64,000 nucleotides of DNA from Methylobacterium hispanicum (GTDB lineage Bacteria; Pseudomonadota; Alphaproteobacteria; Rhizobiales; Beijerinckiaceae), in contig NZ_BPQO01000032.1 in NCBI RefSeq assembly GCF_022179285.1, positions 1 to 64,000 of the forward strand, written 5' to 3'. Positions 8,742 through 17,365 of this stretch are shown here, piece after piece. The position numbers and the translations under genes were made by a program. Every line of letters begins with the position of its first letter. Position 1 is the first letter of the stretch. The notes below the pieces were generated by a model. It did not search any database. It was given only the letters and a program-made list of their open reading frames with translations, and had not been told where the DNA came from.

Positions 8742-9239
8742 ATGCGGCGCCGTCTCGTCTCGTCACTGGCGCGTGTCGCCCTCCTCGGCGGCCTCGGCGT
8801 CGCCCTCTCGGGCTGCATCGGCGAGGAAATCCGCCACGGCTACCAGCTCGACCAGGCCGCGCTCGCGGCGGTCAAGCCCGGCATGAGCGCCGAGCAGGTG
8901 CTGCAGACCCTCGGCACGCCCTCGACGGTGTCCACGGTCGGCAACAAGTCCTGGTACTACATCTCGCAGAACACCAGCCGCACGGTGATGTTCCTCGGCG
9001 AGCGGGTGGACGATCAGAAGGTGACGGCGGTGTACTTCACCCCCGCCTTCAAGGTCGAGCGCGTGGCTCTCTACGGCCTGCAGGACGGCAAGGTGTTCGA
9101 CTTCATCGAGCGCACCACGCCGACGAGCGGCCAGGACCGGGCCTTCCTCAGCCAGCTCTTCCGCGGCCTGACGCGCTACGAGCCCTTCGGCAGCGGCTCC
9201 GGCACCAGCATCGTCCCGGGCGCCAACCGCGGCATGTGA
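8742..9239 (+). CDS. bamE: Outer-membrane assembly lipoprotein BamE/OmlA
   Basis: A 165-residue lipoprotein. The chosen start gives a type II signal peptide, MRRRLVSSLARVALLGGLG.. with lipobox LSGC and acylated Cys25. The SmpA/OmlA domain follows: LAAVKPGMSAEQVLQTLGTPST, then SWYYISQ. BamE is an accessory lipoprotein of the beta-barrel assembly machine at the inner leaflet of the outer membrane. It is divergent from the CBP3-type chaperone gene. Confidence 0.92.
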   Translation: MRRRLVSSLARVALLGGLGVALSGCIGEEIRHGYQLDQAALAAVKPGMSAEQVLQTLGTPSTVSTVGNKSWYYISQNTSRTVMFLGERVDDQKVTAVYFTPAFKVERVALYGLQDGKVFDFIERTTPTSGQDRAFLSQLFRGLTRYEPFGSGSGTSIVPGANRGM

Positions 9240-9346
9240 GCCGGCGGGGGAGGCTTGCGCCTCCCCGTCCCCGTGTCCCGCAAGTCCTCGGCCCGCCGCG
9301 CGGGGGGACGGATCCTGCGCGTTCCGGCCGCTCGACCGGCCCGCTC

Positions 9347-10342
9347 TCAGAAGTGGCTGAACGCGCCGCGGGCGAAGCGGCGCACGCCGCCGTCCGGCTC
9401 ACGGAACAGCGGAGCCCCCTCCCCCGCCGCGACCGTTCCGATCGCCGCGACCGGCACGCCCGCCTCGGCGGCGGCGGCCCGGAAGGCGTCGAGGTCCCGC
9501 GGCGCCACCGTGCAGAGGATCTCGTAATCGTCCCCGCCGGAGAGCGCCGCGTCGATGAGGTCCGGGGCGAGGCGGATCGCGGCGGCGGCGGCCGGCGAGA
9601 GCGGCACGGCGGCGATCTCGACCGTGGCGCCCCGCCCCGGCAGCATCTTGGCGAGGTCGCCCACGAGCCCGTCCGAGACGTCCATGGCGGCGGTGGCGCA
9701 GCGCCGGATCGCGGGTGCCAGGGCGAGGCGCGGACGCGGGTGCAGGTAGCGGTCGGCGAGATGCGCGCGGTCCTCGGGCGTGAGCGCGCGGGCCCACGCC
9801 GCCTCCGGTTCGAGCCGCAGCCGGAGTCCGAGCGCCGCGTCGCCGATCGTGCCGCTCACGCAGATCACGTCGCCGGGCCGGGCCGTGCCGCGCCGGACGA
9901 TGCCGCCCGCCGGCACCTCGCCGAAGGCGGTGACGCTGACGAGCGTCGGCCCCGCCGCCCGCACGGTGTCGCCGCCGAGCAGCGGGCAGCCGTGCCGCGC
10001 CGCGGCCGCGCCGAGCCCGCCCGCGAAGGCGGCGAGCCAGTCCTCCGTCCAGTCCGGGCTGAGCGCCAGGGTCAGCAGGAAGCCGCGCGGCGCGGCGCCC
10101 TTGGCGGCGAGGTCCGAGAGATTGACCGCGAGCGCCTTCGCGGCGACCGAGGCCGGCGGGTCGTCGGGGAAGTAGTGCACGCCCGCCACCACGGCATCGA
10201 CCGTGAGGACGAGGTCGTGGCCGGGCGTGGGCGCGAGGCTCGCGGCGTCGTCCCGCAACCCGTCCGCGCCGGGGCCGGCGAGCGGCGCGAAGTGGCGCGC
10301 GATCAGCCCCTCCTCGGAGAGGCGCGGGGCCTTCCCGCTCAC
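9347..10342 (-). CDS. thiL: Thiamine-monophosphate kinase
   Basis: A 331-residue ATP-dependent kinase that makes thiamine diphosphate, the coenzyme used by DXS among others. AIRS/PurM-fold motifs are visible: LRDDAASL (Mg-phosphate site), LAVNLSDLAAKGA, LLGGDTVRA, and AMDVSDGLVGDLAKML. The start overlaps the nusB stop by four bases, giving the ribH-nusB-thiL order common in proteobacteria. Confidence 0.94.
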   Translation of the reverse strand: MSGKAPRLSEEGLIARHFAPLAGPGADGLRDDAASLAPTPGHDLVLTVDAVVAGVHYFPDDPPASVAAKALAVNLSDLAAKGAAPRGFLLTLALSPDWTEDWLAAFAGGLGAAAARHGCPLLGGDTVRAAGPTLVSVTAFGEVPAGGIVRRGTARPGDVICVSGTIGDAALGLRLRLEPEAAWARALTPEDRAHLADRYLHPRPRLALAPAIRRCATAAMDVSDGLVGDLAKMLPGRGATVEIAAVPLSPAAAAAIRLAPDLIDAALSGGDDYEILCTVAPRDLDAFRAAAAEAGVPVAAIGTVAAGEGAPLFREPDGGVRRFARGAFSHF

Positions 10343-10809
10343 CCGCGCTTCTGCTGGGCCAGCTCGTCGGCCCGGGTCTGGCGGGCGATCCGGTCGAGCA
10401 CCGCGTTGACGAGGCCCGGCTCGTCGCCGGTGTAGAAGCTGTGGGCCACGTCCACGTACTGCGAGATCGCGGCACGCGCCGGCACGTCGCGGCGGAACAT
10501 CAGCTCGTAGGCGCCCGCCCGCAGGATCGCCCGCAGCACGGCCTCGATCCGGCGCAGCGGCCAGCCCTGCGTCAGCGCCTGGTCGATCTGCGGGTCGATG
10601 GCGCGCTGCTCCTCGACCGCGCCGCGCAGGAGGTCGCGGAAGAAGGCGGTCTCGGCCGGCGGATGGGCGACGCCGTCGATCTCGCGGCCGATCCAGTGGG
10701 CCTCGAACTCGGCCAGCGCGTCGAGGACGCCCTTGCCGGAGATGTCCATGTCGTAGAGGGCCTGCACCACGGCGAGCCGCGCGCCGGCGCGCCCTTCGAT
10801 CTTCGTCAC
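10339..10809 (-). CDS. nusB: Transcription antitermination factor NusB
   Basis: A 156-residue all-helical RNA-binding protein. ARLAVVQALYDMDISG at the N-terminus and RDVPARAAISQYVDVAHSFYTGDEPGLVNAVLDRIA at the C-terminus are the NusB signatures. With NusE (S10) it binds boxA in rRNA leaders and promotes antitermination. It follows ribH with a four-base gap and overlaps thiL. Confidence 0.95.
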   Translation of the reverse strand: MTKIEGRAGARLAVVQALYDMDISGKGVLDALAEFEAHWIGREIDGVAHPPAETAFFRDLLRGAVEEQRAIDPQIDQALTQGWPLRRIEAVLRAILRAGAYELMFRRDVPARAAISQYVDVAHSFYTGDEPGLVNAVLDRIARQTRADELAQQKRG

Positions 10810-10813
10810 GGCC

Positions 10814-11302
10814 TCACACTCCCTCGGCTGCGCGTTTCAGGGCGAGGACGGCGAGCGCGGCCTCGGCCGCGCCACCGCCCTTGTTCATCTCGGAGACGCG
10901 GGCGCGGGCCCAGGCCTGCGCCTCGTTCTCGACGGTGAGGATGCCGTTGCCGAGCGGCAGCGCGCGCGCGACCGCGAGATCCATCAGCCCGCGCGAACTC
11001 TCGCCCGCCACGATGTCGTAGTGCCCGGTCTCGCCGCGGATGACGCAGCCGAGCGCCACCACGGCGTCGTAGGGCGTGCCGCGCCGCTCGGCGGCGTCGA
11101 GCAGGATCGCGGCGGTCGCGGGGATCTCCAGCGCCCCCGGCACCGTGACGACCGTGGCCTCGGCCCCGGCGGCCGCGATCGCGCCCTCGGCGCCCGCGAG
11201 CAGCTGGTCGGCGAGGGCGTCGTAGAAGCGCGCCTCGATCACGAGGACCCGCGCGCCCGGAATCTTGATGGGGGCAGAGGCCCCCCGGCTGTGTGCAACC
11301 AT
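10814..11302 (-). CDS. ribH: 6,7-dimethyl-8-ribityllumazine synthase
   Basis: A 162-residue enzyme for the penultimate step of riboflavin synthesis. Motifs: RFYDALADQLL, VPGALEIPATA, ALGCVIRGETGHYDIVAGESSRGLMDL with the catalytic His in GHYD, and NGILTVENEAQAWAR. The chosen start gives MVAHSRGASAPIKIPGARVLVIEARFY; the open frame continues upstream but that part is low-complexity. First gene of the ribH-nusB-thiL run. Confidence 0.94.
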   Translation of the reverse strand: MVAHSRGASAPIKIPGARVLVIEARFYDALADQLLAGAEGAIAAAGAEATVVTVPGALEIPATAAILLDAAERRGTPYDAVVALGCVIRGETGHYDIVAGESSRGLMDLAVARALPLGNGILTVENEAQAWARARVSEMNKGGGAAEAALAVLALKRAAEGV

Positions 11303-11571
11303 GTCGCTAGGACCCGAAGCGGTGAGATGGGGCGTGAGCGCCGCGCCGTCACCGGCGGCCCGCGCCGACCGGTGTTCGGGGCCGCGAGCGTTAGACCGAA
11401 GCGGGCGCGCCGACAAGCGCGGCCGGGGCGGACCGGCCGCCCGCCACCCCTCCGGGCTCGAACCCGCCGGACCTCAGCGCTCGAGCCGGAAGCCGGGGAG
11501 CGCCCCTCGGCGCGGCGACAGTTGGTGACGCCGACCCGCGGTGCCATAAGGGCCCATCCCCGACGCGTGCG

Positions 11572-13005
11572 ATGATCCGGCGGCGAGTCCGCGCCATGGA
11601 ACCGACCCTCACGGCAAACGAGACGGATCGCGGTGCCCCGACCGCGCCGCGCAGCGGATTGCTGGGCCGGCCGCGCCGCCTCTGGAAGCGGGTGTCCCGC
11701 GCGATCGGCGACGTCCTGCCGAAGGGCCTCTACGCGCGCTCGCTGATCATCATCATCGCGCCCGTGGTGCTGCTGCAATCGGTGATCGCCTACACCTTCA
11801 TGGAGCGCCACTGGCAGCTCGTGACGAAGCGGCTGTCCTCGGCGGTCACCTCCGACGTCGCGGCGCTGATCGACATCTACGAGAGCTACCCGCAGGACCG
11901 GGACGCCGAGACGCTGGCCCGGATCGCGGGCGAGCGCCTGAGCCTCGACCTCGACATCCTCAAGGGGGCAAAGCTCCCGCCGGCCGGGCCGCGGCCCTTC
12001 TTCTCGATCCTCGACGAGGCGCTCTCCGACGAGATCAAGCGGCAGATCGGGCGGCCCTTCTGGATCGACACGGTGGGGCGCTCGAACCTCATCGAGATCC
12101 GCGTGGCGATCCCCGAGGGGGTGATGCGGATCACGGCCCGGCGCAGCCAGGCCTACGCCTCGAACTCGCACATCTTCCTGGTCTGGATGACCGGCTCCTC
12201 CATGGTTCTGCTCGGGGTCGCGATCCTGTTCCTGCGCAACCAGATCAAGCCGATCCTCCGGCTCGCCGCGGTGGCGGAGGGCTTCGGCAAGGGCCGCGAG
12301 ATCGAGTTCCGGCCCCGCGGGGCGCGCGAGGTCCGGCAGGCCGGCCACGCCTTCATCGAGATGAGGCGGCGCATCGAGCGGGCGATGGAGCAGCGCACCA
12401 CGATGCTGAACGGGGTCAGCCACGACCTGCGCACCATCATCACCCGCTTCCGGCTCTCGCTGGCGCTGATCGAGCAGACGCCCGAGATCGAGGACCTGCA
12501 GCGGGACGTGGACGAGATGAGCCGGATGCTGGAGGGCTACCTCGCCTTCGCGCGCGGCGACTCGGCCGAGGCCGCAGCACCCACCGACATGCGGGCGATG
12601 CTCGAGGACCTGCGCACCGACGTGGAGCGCCTCGGCGCCCACGTGGACGCGGTGGACCTCGACGGCCCCCCGACCGTGACGGTGCGCCCGGACGCCTTCC
12701 GGCGCTGCCTGTTCAACCTCGCGGCCAACGCCGCGCGCTACGGCGAGAGCGTGGCAATCTCGGGCCGGCGCGAGGGGCGCAGCGTCCTCGTCTCGATCGA
12801 CGACGACGGGCCGGGCATCCCGCCCGAGAGCCGCGAGGAGGTGTTCAAGCCCTTCGTGCGGCTCGACGACGCGCGCCAGGACGCGGGCGGCTCGGGCCTC
12901 GGCCTCGCCATCGCGCGCGACATCGCCCGGGCGCATGGCGGCGACGTCACGCTCCACGACAGCCCGCTCGGCGGCCTGCGGGCGACCGTGCGGGTTCCGG
13001 CCTGA
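11572..13005 (+). CDS. Sensor histidine kinase, EnvZ-like, orphan
   Basis: A 477-residue membrane kinase. Transmembrane helix 1 is near residues 57-78 (SLIIIIAPVVLLQSVIAYTF), followed by a periplasmic domain, helix 2 near 205-222 (MTGSSMVLLGVAILFLR), a HAMP linker, the phosphoacceptor segment GVSHDLRTIITRF, and a HATPase domain with NLAANAARYG and GGSGLGLAIARDIARAHGG. The H-box has Ile where most EnvZ-type kinases have Pro (HDLRTI rather than HDLRTP). No response regulator gene is adjacent. Translation may start at ATG 11572 or 11596. Confidence 0.88.
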   Translation: MIRRRVRAMEPTLTANETDRGAPTAPRSGLLGRPRRLWKRVSRAIGDVLPKGLYARSLIIIIAPVVLLQSVIAYTFMERHWQLVTKRLSSAVTSDVAALIDIYESYPQDRDAETLARIAGERLSLDLDILKGAKLPPAGPRPFFSILDEALSDEIKRQIGRPFWIDTVGRSNLIEIRVAIPEGVMRITARRSQAYASNSHIFLVWMTGSSMVLLGVAILFLRNQIKPILRLAAVAEGFGKGREIEFRPRGAREVRQAGHAFIEMRRRIERAMEQRTTMLNGVSHDLRTIITRFRLSLALIEQTPEIEDLQRDVDEMSRMLEGYLAFARGDSAEAAAPTDMRAMLEDLRTDVERLGAHVDAVDLDGPPTVTVRPDAFRRCLFNLAANAARYGESVAISGRREGRSVLVSIDDDGPGIPPESREEVFKPFVRLDDARQDAGGSGLGLAIARDIARAHGGDVTLHDSPLGGLRATVRVPA

Positions 13006-13572
13006 TTGGAGCGGCGCTCTCGCCCGCGGGGCGATCGAACCGAGGGAGGTCCGGCGAGACCGCCTCGGACACTCTTCGAGAGACCCCGGATGAGGCGCGG
13101 GTCCCCTCTCCCATAGGGAGAGGTCTGCTTTCGCAGAAAGCCGGGTGAGGGGTATGAGGTTTCTGGGTAGGGCGTGGCGCTGAACGCGCGTCGATGGCGT
13201 GCTCGGGTCTGAGAGGTCATACCCCTCACCCCAACCCTCTCCCTATGGGAGAGGGGGTAGGGCGCGGTTCCAGTGGCGGTCCGGGAGACGGCCCCGGCTA
13301 AATGCAATCGCCCTGACCATAGGAAGAGGGGGCGCGGCGCGGTTATCGCCCGACTGAAACTCCGTCTCCGGCCCGACGACAGAGGTTCGTACAAGCTTGA
13401 TCTGGAGCCTTCCCTGCGACAGCCCCGCTCTCGCCCGAACGCGGTACGGCGGCAGAACCATTGTGCAGACGCCCTCCCCATGCGGCCAAGCCGGTGCTAT
13501 GCACGGGCGCTCTTCAGGCGTAAGGGCCGTCCCGACGCCCGTTCCCGTTCCCCGCTCGATGCGAGTGCCGAC
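13006..13572. other. Intergenic region holding a 165-base hairpin element
   Basis: No convincing gene lies between the histidine kinase and the small membrane protein. The left half contains the dispersed element at 13091-13255. Just after it, near 13311-13340, is a partial version of the same core in the other orientation, with the flank GCGCGGCGCGGTT also seen in reverse beside the hairpin at 28187. I see nothing recognisable in 13345-13572 except the leader of the small membrane protein. Confidence 0.6.
13091..13255. repeat. Dispersed 165-base hairpin element, copy 1
   Basis: The ends are inverted repeats. The left end carries CCCTCTCCCATAGGGAGAGG and, further in, GGTGAGGGGTATGA; the right end carries the complements TCATACCCCTCACC and CCTCTCCCTATGGGAGAGG. 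A smaller hairpin (TCTGC-TTTC-GCAGA) sits inside the left arm. Copy 2 at 38776-38940 has the same length and orientation, with identical outer parts and a diverged middle. No open reading frame, so it is non-autonomous. Confidence 0.9.
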
Positions 13573-13764
13573 ATGAACCCGCTGGTCCCGCTCTTCGTCC
13601 TCGTCAGCCTGCCGATCGCGGCGATCAGCCTCGTGCTCTACACCGATACCGGCATCGAGCCGGCCCTGGTCTGGGCGACGGTGAAGACCTTCGTGATCCT
13701 CGGCCTCGTCGCGGGCGCGCTCTCCTTCGGCGCCAGCCGCCTCGCCGAGCGCAGCAAGGCCTGA
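13573..13764 (+). CDS. Small two-helix membrane protein
   Basis: A 63-residue protein, MNPLVPLFVLVSLPIAAISLVLYT.. then a second hydrophobic stretch (ALVWATVKTFVILGLVAGALSFGA) and a short basic tail. Two transmembrane helices are predicted by composition. No family is recognised. It lies 50 bases before the aminotransferase gene on the same strand and may be co-transcribed with it. Confidence 0.6.
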   Translation: MNPLVPLFVLVSLPIAAISLVLYTDTGIEPALVWATVKTFVILGLVAGALSFGASRLAERSKA

Positions 13765-13814
13765 GGACGCGGCGCGGGACCCGCGCCGCCGCCGTACGAC
13801 ACCGAGAGGGCCTG

Positions 13815-14996
13815 ATGCTCCAGATCGTTCCGGCCTTCGGCCGTATCGGGGAGGAGAACGCCTTCTCGGTTCTGGCCCGCGCGGGCGCGCTCGCCGCGCA
13901 GGGGCGCGACATCGTCAACCTCGGCATCGGCCAGCCCGACATGCCGACGCCGCCCCACATCGTGGAGGCGGGCATCCGGGCGTTGCGCGACGGCCACCAC
14001 GGCTACACGCCGGCGGTCGGCATCCCGGGCCTGCGCGAGGCGGTCGCCCGCGACATCCTGCGCCGCCACCGGGTCGAGGTCTCGCCCGATTCCGTGCTGG
14101 TCGTGCCGGGCGGCAAGGTCACCATGTTCATGGCGATCCTGATGTTCGGCGAGCCCGGCGCCGAGATCCTGTACCCGGACCCGGGCTTCCCGATCTATCG
14201 CTCGATGATCGAGTTCACGGGCGCCACGCCGGTGCCGGTGCCGATCCGCGAGGGCAACGGCTTCGCCTTCTCGGCCGCGGAGACGCTGGCGCTGATCACA
14301 CCGCGCACGCGGCTCCTCATCCTGAACTCGCCGGCCAACCCCACGGGCGGCGTGACGCCCAAGGCCGAGATCGACGCGCTGGTGGCGGGCCTCGCCGCGC
14401 ATCCGGACGTGGCCGTGCTCTCGGACGAGATCTACGGCACGATGACCTATGACGGAGAGGCGCACACCTCGCTGCTGGCCTATCCGGAGATCCGCGACCG
14501 GCTGATCTACCTCGACGGAGCCTCCAAGACCTACGCGATGACGGGCTGGCGCCTCGGCTGGTCGGTCTGGCCGCAGCCGCTCTACGACGCGGCGCGCAAG
14601 CTCGCGGTGAATTCCCATTCCTGCGTGAACGCGGCGACGCAGTACGCCGGCATCGCGGCGCTCGACGGGCCGCAGGATTGCGTCGCCGAGATGATGGCCG
14701 CGTTCGACCGGCGGCGGGCGATCGTGGTCTCGGGGCTGAACGCCCTGCCGGGGGTGAGTTGCCGCACGCCGAAGGGGGCGTTCTACGCCTTCCCGAACGT
14801 GTCCGGCACGGGCTGGCGGGCCAAGGCACTGGCCTCGGCCCTCTTGGAGGAAGCCGGCGTCGCGACGATCGGCGGCCCGGATTTCGGCGTGCACGGCGAG
14901 GGCTACATCCGCCTGTCCTACGCGAATTCGATGGACAACATCCGCCGGGCGCTGGCGCGGATGCGCGGCTTCCTGGAGGAGCGGAAGCCGGGCTGA
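13815..14996 (+). CDS. PLP-dependent class I/II aminotransferase
   Basis: A 393-residue fold-type I aminotransferase. The opening NLGIGQPDMPTPPHIVEAG, the NSPANPTGG segment, the DEIYGTMTYDG loop, and the PLP lysine in DGASKTYAMTGWRLGW are all clear. RLSYANSMDNI near the end holds the substrate-carboxylate arginine. Members close to this act on aspartate, alanine, valine or aromatic amino acids; I cannot choose among them. The gene runs with a short gap after a small membrane protein. Confidence 0.88.
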   Translation: MLQIVPAFGRIGEENAFSVLARAGALAAQGRDIVNLGIGQPDMPTPPHIVEAGIRALRDGHHGYTPAVGIPGLREAVARDILRRHRVEVSPDSVLVVPGGKVTMFMAILMFGEPGAEILYPDPGFPIYRSMIEFTGATPVPVPIREGNGFAFSAAETLALITPRTRLLILNSPANPTGGVTPKAEIDALVAGLAAHPDVAVLSDEIYGTMTYDGEAHTSLLAYPEIRDRLIYLDGASKTYAMTGWRLGWSVWPQPLYDAARKLAVNSHSCVNAATQYAGIAALDGPQDCVAEMMAAFDRRRAIVVSGLNALPGVSCRTPKGAFYAFPNVSGTGWRAKALASALLEEAGVATIGGPDFGVHGEGYIRLSYANSMDNIRRALARMRGFLEERKPG

Positions 14997-15010
14997 GCCC
15001 ACGCCGAGAT

Positions 15011-15523
15011 TCAGGCGGCCAGTTCCCGCTCGATGCGCTCGGCCGCCTCCCGCGGCACGTCGAGCGCCTCGCCCAGCATCTTGAGGAACTGCCGCTCCTG
15101 CACCGTGTCGAGATCGATCGCGAGGCGGGCGGCGGCGTAGATCCGGGCCGCGGCCTCGGGGGCGTCCACGGCGTCGGCGATCTCGTCGATCTCGGCGGGG
15201 TTCTCCAACTCGCGCTCCAGCCAGGCGCGGCCGTCCCGGTCGATGCCGGCTTCCGCCACCGCCCCGTCCAGGCGCCGGCGCTCGCCCGCGTCGATCACCC
15301 CGTCGGCGAGGGTTGCGGCCACCATGGCGCGCAGCATCAGCCGCGCCTCGTCCTCGTCGACATCGCGAAAGTCCGGCGTCGCCGTGCCCGAGGCGGCGGA
15401 GCCCCGCAGGGCGTGCCAGGCGATGCTGCCGACGAGGGCGAGGCCGCCGAGCGCGGCGCCGGCGGCGAGGCCGCCGCGGCGGGCGCGCACCAGCGCATCG
15501 ACGATCCGTTTGCTGTCGGCCAT
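15011..15523 (-). CDS. TerB/DUF533-like inner-membrane-associated protein
   Basis: A 170-residue protein: MADSKRIVDALVRARRGG, a hydrophobic stretch GLAAGAALGGLALVGSIAWHAL, then a TerB-like helical domain (LMLRAMVAATLADGVIDAGERRRLD ... ARLAIDLDTVQERQFLKMLGEAL). The A.DG.ID..E.. pattern is the acidic metal-binding-like motif of the YebE/DUF533 family. Function is unknown. The start at 15523 was chosen over an ATG eight codons earlier because it gives the conserved N-terminus. Confidence 0.75.
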   Translation of the reverse strand: MADSKRIVDALVRARRGGLAAGAALGGLALVGSIAWHALRGSAASGTATPDFRDVDEDEARLMLRAMVAATLADGVIDAGERRRLDGAVAEAGIDRDGRAWLERELENPAEIDEIADAVDAPEAAARIYAAARLAIDLDTVQERQFLKMLGEALDVPREAAERIERELAA

Positions 15524-15609
15524 TCCCGAGAACTCCGTTGGAAACACGGAGCGGAAACGGCCGGAGGGCCGCCCGGGTTCACGCCCGGGCGGCAGGCGCT
15601 CCGGGCGCC

Positions 15610-15960
15610 TCAGGCGTCGAGCTTCTGCCCGTCCTCGTCGTCCTCGTCCTCCTCGTCGATATCGACCAGGAAGACGATGTCGGCCTCGTCCTCGTCCTCC
15701 TCGGAATCGGCGTGGGCCTCGACCGGCTCGAAATCGCCCGAGCCGTCGTCGTCGGCCAGCGCGTCCTCGAACATCTCGACCTCGTCCTCGGTCGCCGGGC
15801 GGACCTTCAGCTCCGAGGTGCCGTTCCAGAGCGGCTTGCCGGCGCTGGTCAGTTCGCGGATGTCGGACTTGAAGCCGTCGCAGGTGAAGAGGTCGCGCGC
15901 GGTCTCCTCGTCGCCGTTGATCACAGCCACGGCGGTGCCGTCGATCTCGAGGGTGAACAT
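15610..15960 (-). CDS. Acidic conserved-looking hypothetical protein
   Basis: A 116-residue protein with a compact first half (MFTLEIDGTAVAVINGDEETARDLFTC.. then LWNGTSELKVRPATEDE) and a strongly acidic second half of Asp/Glu runs. Two starts nine bases apart are possible. An AAGG stretch lies 9 bases before the inner ATG but abuts the outer one, so 15960 is preferred. No function is recognised; nothing suggests secretion. Confidence 0.6.
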   Translation of the reverse strand: MFTLEIDGTAVAVINGDEETARDLFTCDGFKSDIRELTSAGKPLWNGTSELKVRPATEDEVEMFEDALADDDGSGDFEPVEAHADSEEDEDEADIVFLVDIDEEDEDDEDGQKLDA

Positions 15961-16126
15961 GGCCGGCATCCTTCTGTCAGGTGCGTCGCGGGGGCGCTTC
16001 GCGATTCTGGCCGCCTCCGCCGCGCCGCCTCAGTAGGCGGGCGCGCCCCGCGCGCCAAGCCCAGTTTCGGCGCCCGCCCCGCGCCTGTCCCGCTCGGTGC
16101 GACCTCGCGGCGATCGGACGCCGCCG

Positions 16127-17176
16127 TCAGACCCCGCCGCCCGCCCGCGAGACGGCGCGCTTGACCACGCCCTGGACCTCCTTGTTCGACAGGAACAGGT
16201 CGTGGTTGATCAGGCCGCCGCCGTAATCGGAGGCGTCGGCCACCCGCACGCCGAGTTCCTCGAGCCGGGCGCGGTCGGCCGCGCCCGCCCGCACGACGCC
16301 GCCCGCGATGGTGCTCGACAGTTCCAGCGCCCGGTCGTTCGTGGAGGAGATCACCGTGATCTTGCTCACGTCGGGCCCGAGCCGCTTCACGCCGTTGGCG
16401 AAGAGGTCGAAGTCGATGTCGGGCGCGGCCAGCACCACGGCGCCGATGCGCGCCATCGCGGCCTCGCCGGCCTCGGCGCGCAGCATGCGCAGGGTCTCGA
16501 GCGTCAGCAGGGTGCCCATCGAGTGGGCGACGATGTTGATGCGGCCCCCGCTCGGCGAGGAGGCCAGCGTCTTGAGGAGGTCCTCGAAGGCGTCGCGGGA
16601 GTAGAGCGCGCTCTCGCGGTCGTAGCCGTAGTCGAAGGTCGCGGCCGCCGACGGCCAGGTGAACAGGCCCGAGACGCCGCGGAAGCGGATGCCGTCCGAG
16701 AGCCGCGCGGCGCTGATGGTCGCCGACTCGAAGGACTCGCGGTAGCCGTGCACGTAGATCAGCACGTCGCGCCCGAGCGCGGCCTGCGCGAAGGCGTCGG
16801 CGGCGCCCGCGCCGGTCTCGATCTTCGGCACCTCGCCGATGGTCCAGTCCCCCGTGACGACGGAGGAGACCTTGCCGATCAGCGAGCGGTCGGGGGGCGA
16901 GAGGCGCACTTCAGCGAAGCTCAGCCCCTTGCCGCGCTCCGAGCCGAAATAGGGCGCGCGCGGGCCGTTCGCGACGGGCTTGCGCGTGGTAGCGACGAGC
17001 AGCACCGGCATCACGTCGAGGGCCGATTGCTTCTCGGGAATCGCGGTGCCGGTGGTGAGCCCGTCCGTGATGCAGCCGCCGAGGGCGGGGCTTAGCGCGG
17101 CGACGCCCGCGAATCCGCCGAGGCGGACGAGGGCGCGTCGGGTGAGGGGCTGGCGCAGCATGATCCGGGGTCGCAT
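16127..17176 (-). CDS. DUF900-type alpha/beta hydrolase, predicted lipoprotein
   Basis: A 349-residue protein. The N-terminus has LTRRALVRLGGFAGVAALSPALGGC, a twin-arginine-like signal with a lipobox ending at Cys35. The body is an alpha/beta hydrolase of the DUF900 group: VLIYVHGYRESFE oxyanion-loop segment, nucleophile elbow IVAHSMGTLLTLE, acid in APDIDFDLF, and a late histidine (GGLINHDLFL). Likely an envelope serine esterase or lipase-like enzyme; the substrate is unknown. Confidence 0.82.
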   Translation of the reverse strand: MRPRIMLRQPLTRRALVRLGGFAGVAALSPALGGCITDGLTTGTAIPEKQSALDVMPVLLVATTRKPVANGPRAPYFGSERGKGLSFAEVRLSPPDRSLIGKVSSVVTGDWTIGEVPKIETGAGAADAFAQAALGRDVLIYVHGYRESFESATISAARLSDGIRFRGVSGLFTWPSAAATFDYGYDRESALYSRDAFEDLLKTLASSPSGGRINIVAHSMGTLLTLETLRMLRAEAGEAAMARIGAVVLAAPDIDFDLFANGVKRLGPDVSKITVISSTNDRALELSSTIAGGVVRAGAADRARLEELGVRVADASDYGGGLINHDLFLSNKEVQGVVKRAVSRAGGGV

Positions 17177-17365
17177 CCGTGGCGCTGGAGGCTCCGAGCC
17201 CCCGTCGACCCTCTAGCCTCTGGCCGAGGATCGTGACCATGGCGGGGCACAAGCGTGACCGTGCCCGGTGTGGATTGCGGGCAGCGGGCGGCCTGTGGTG
17301 CGGGGGGCACAGGCGGAGCGACGACCACTCTCGACGAACGCCGCGGCTGCGGTCATGAAGTGAGC

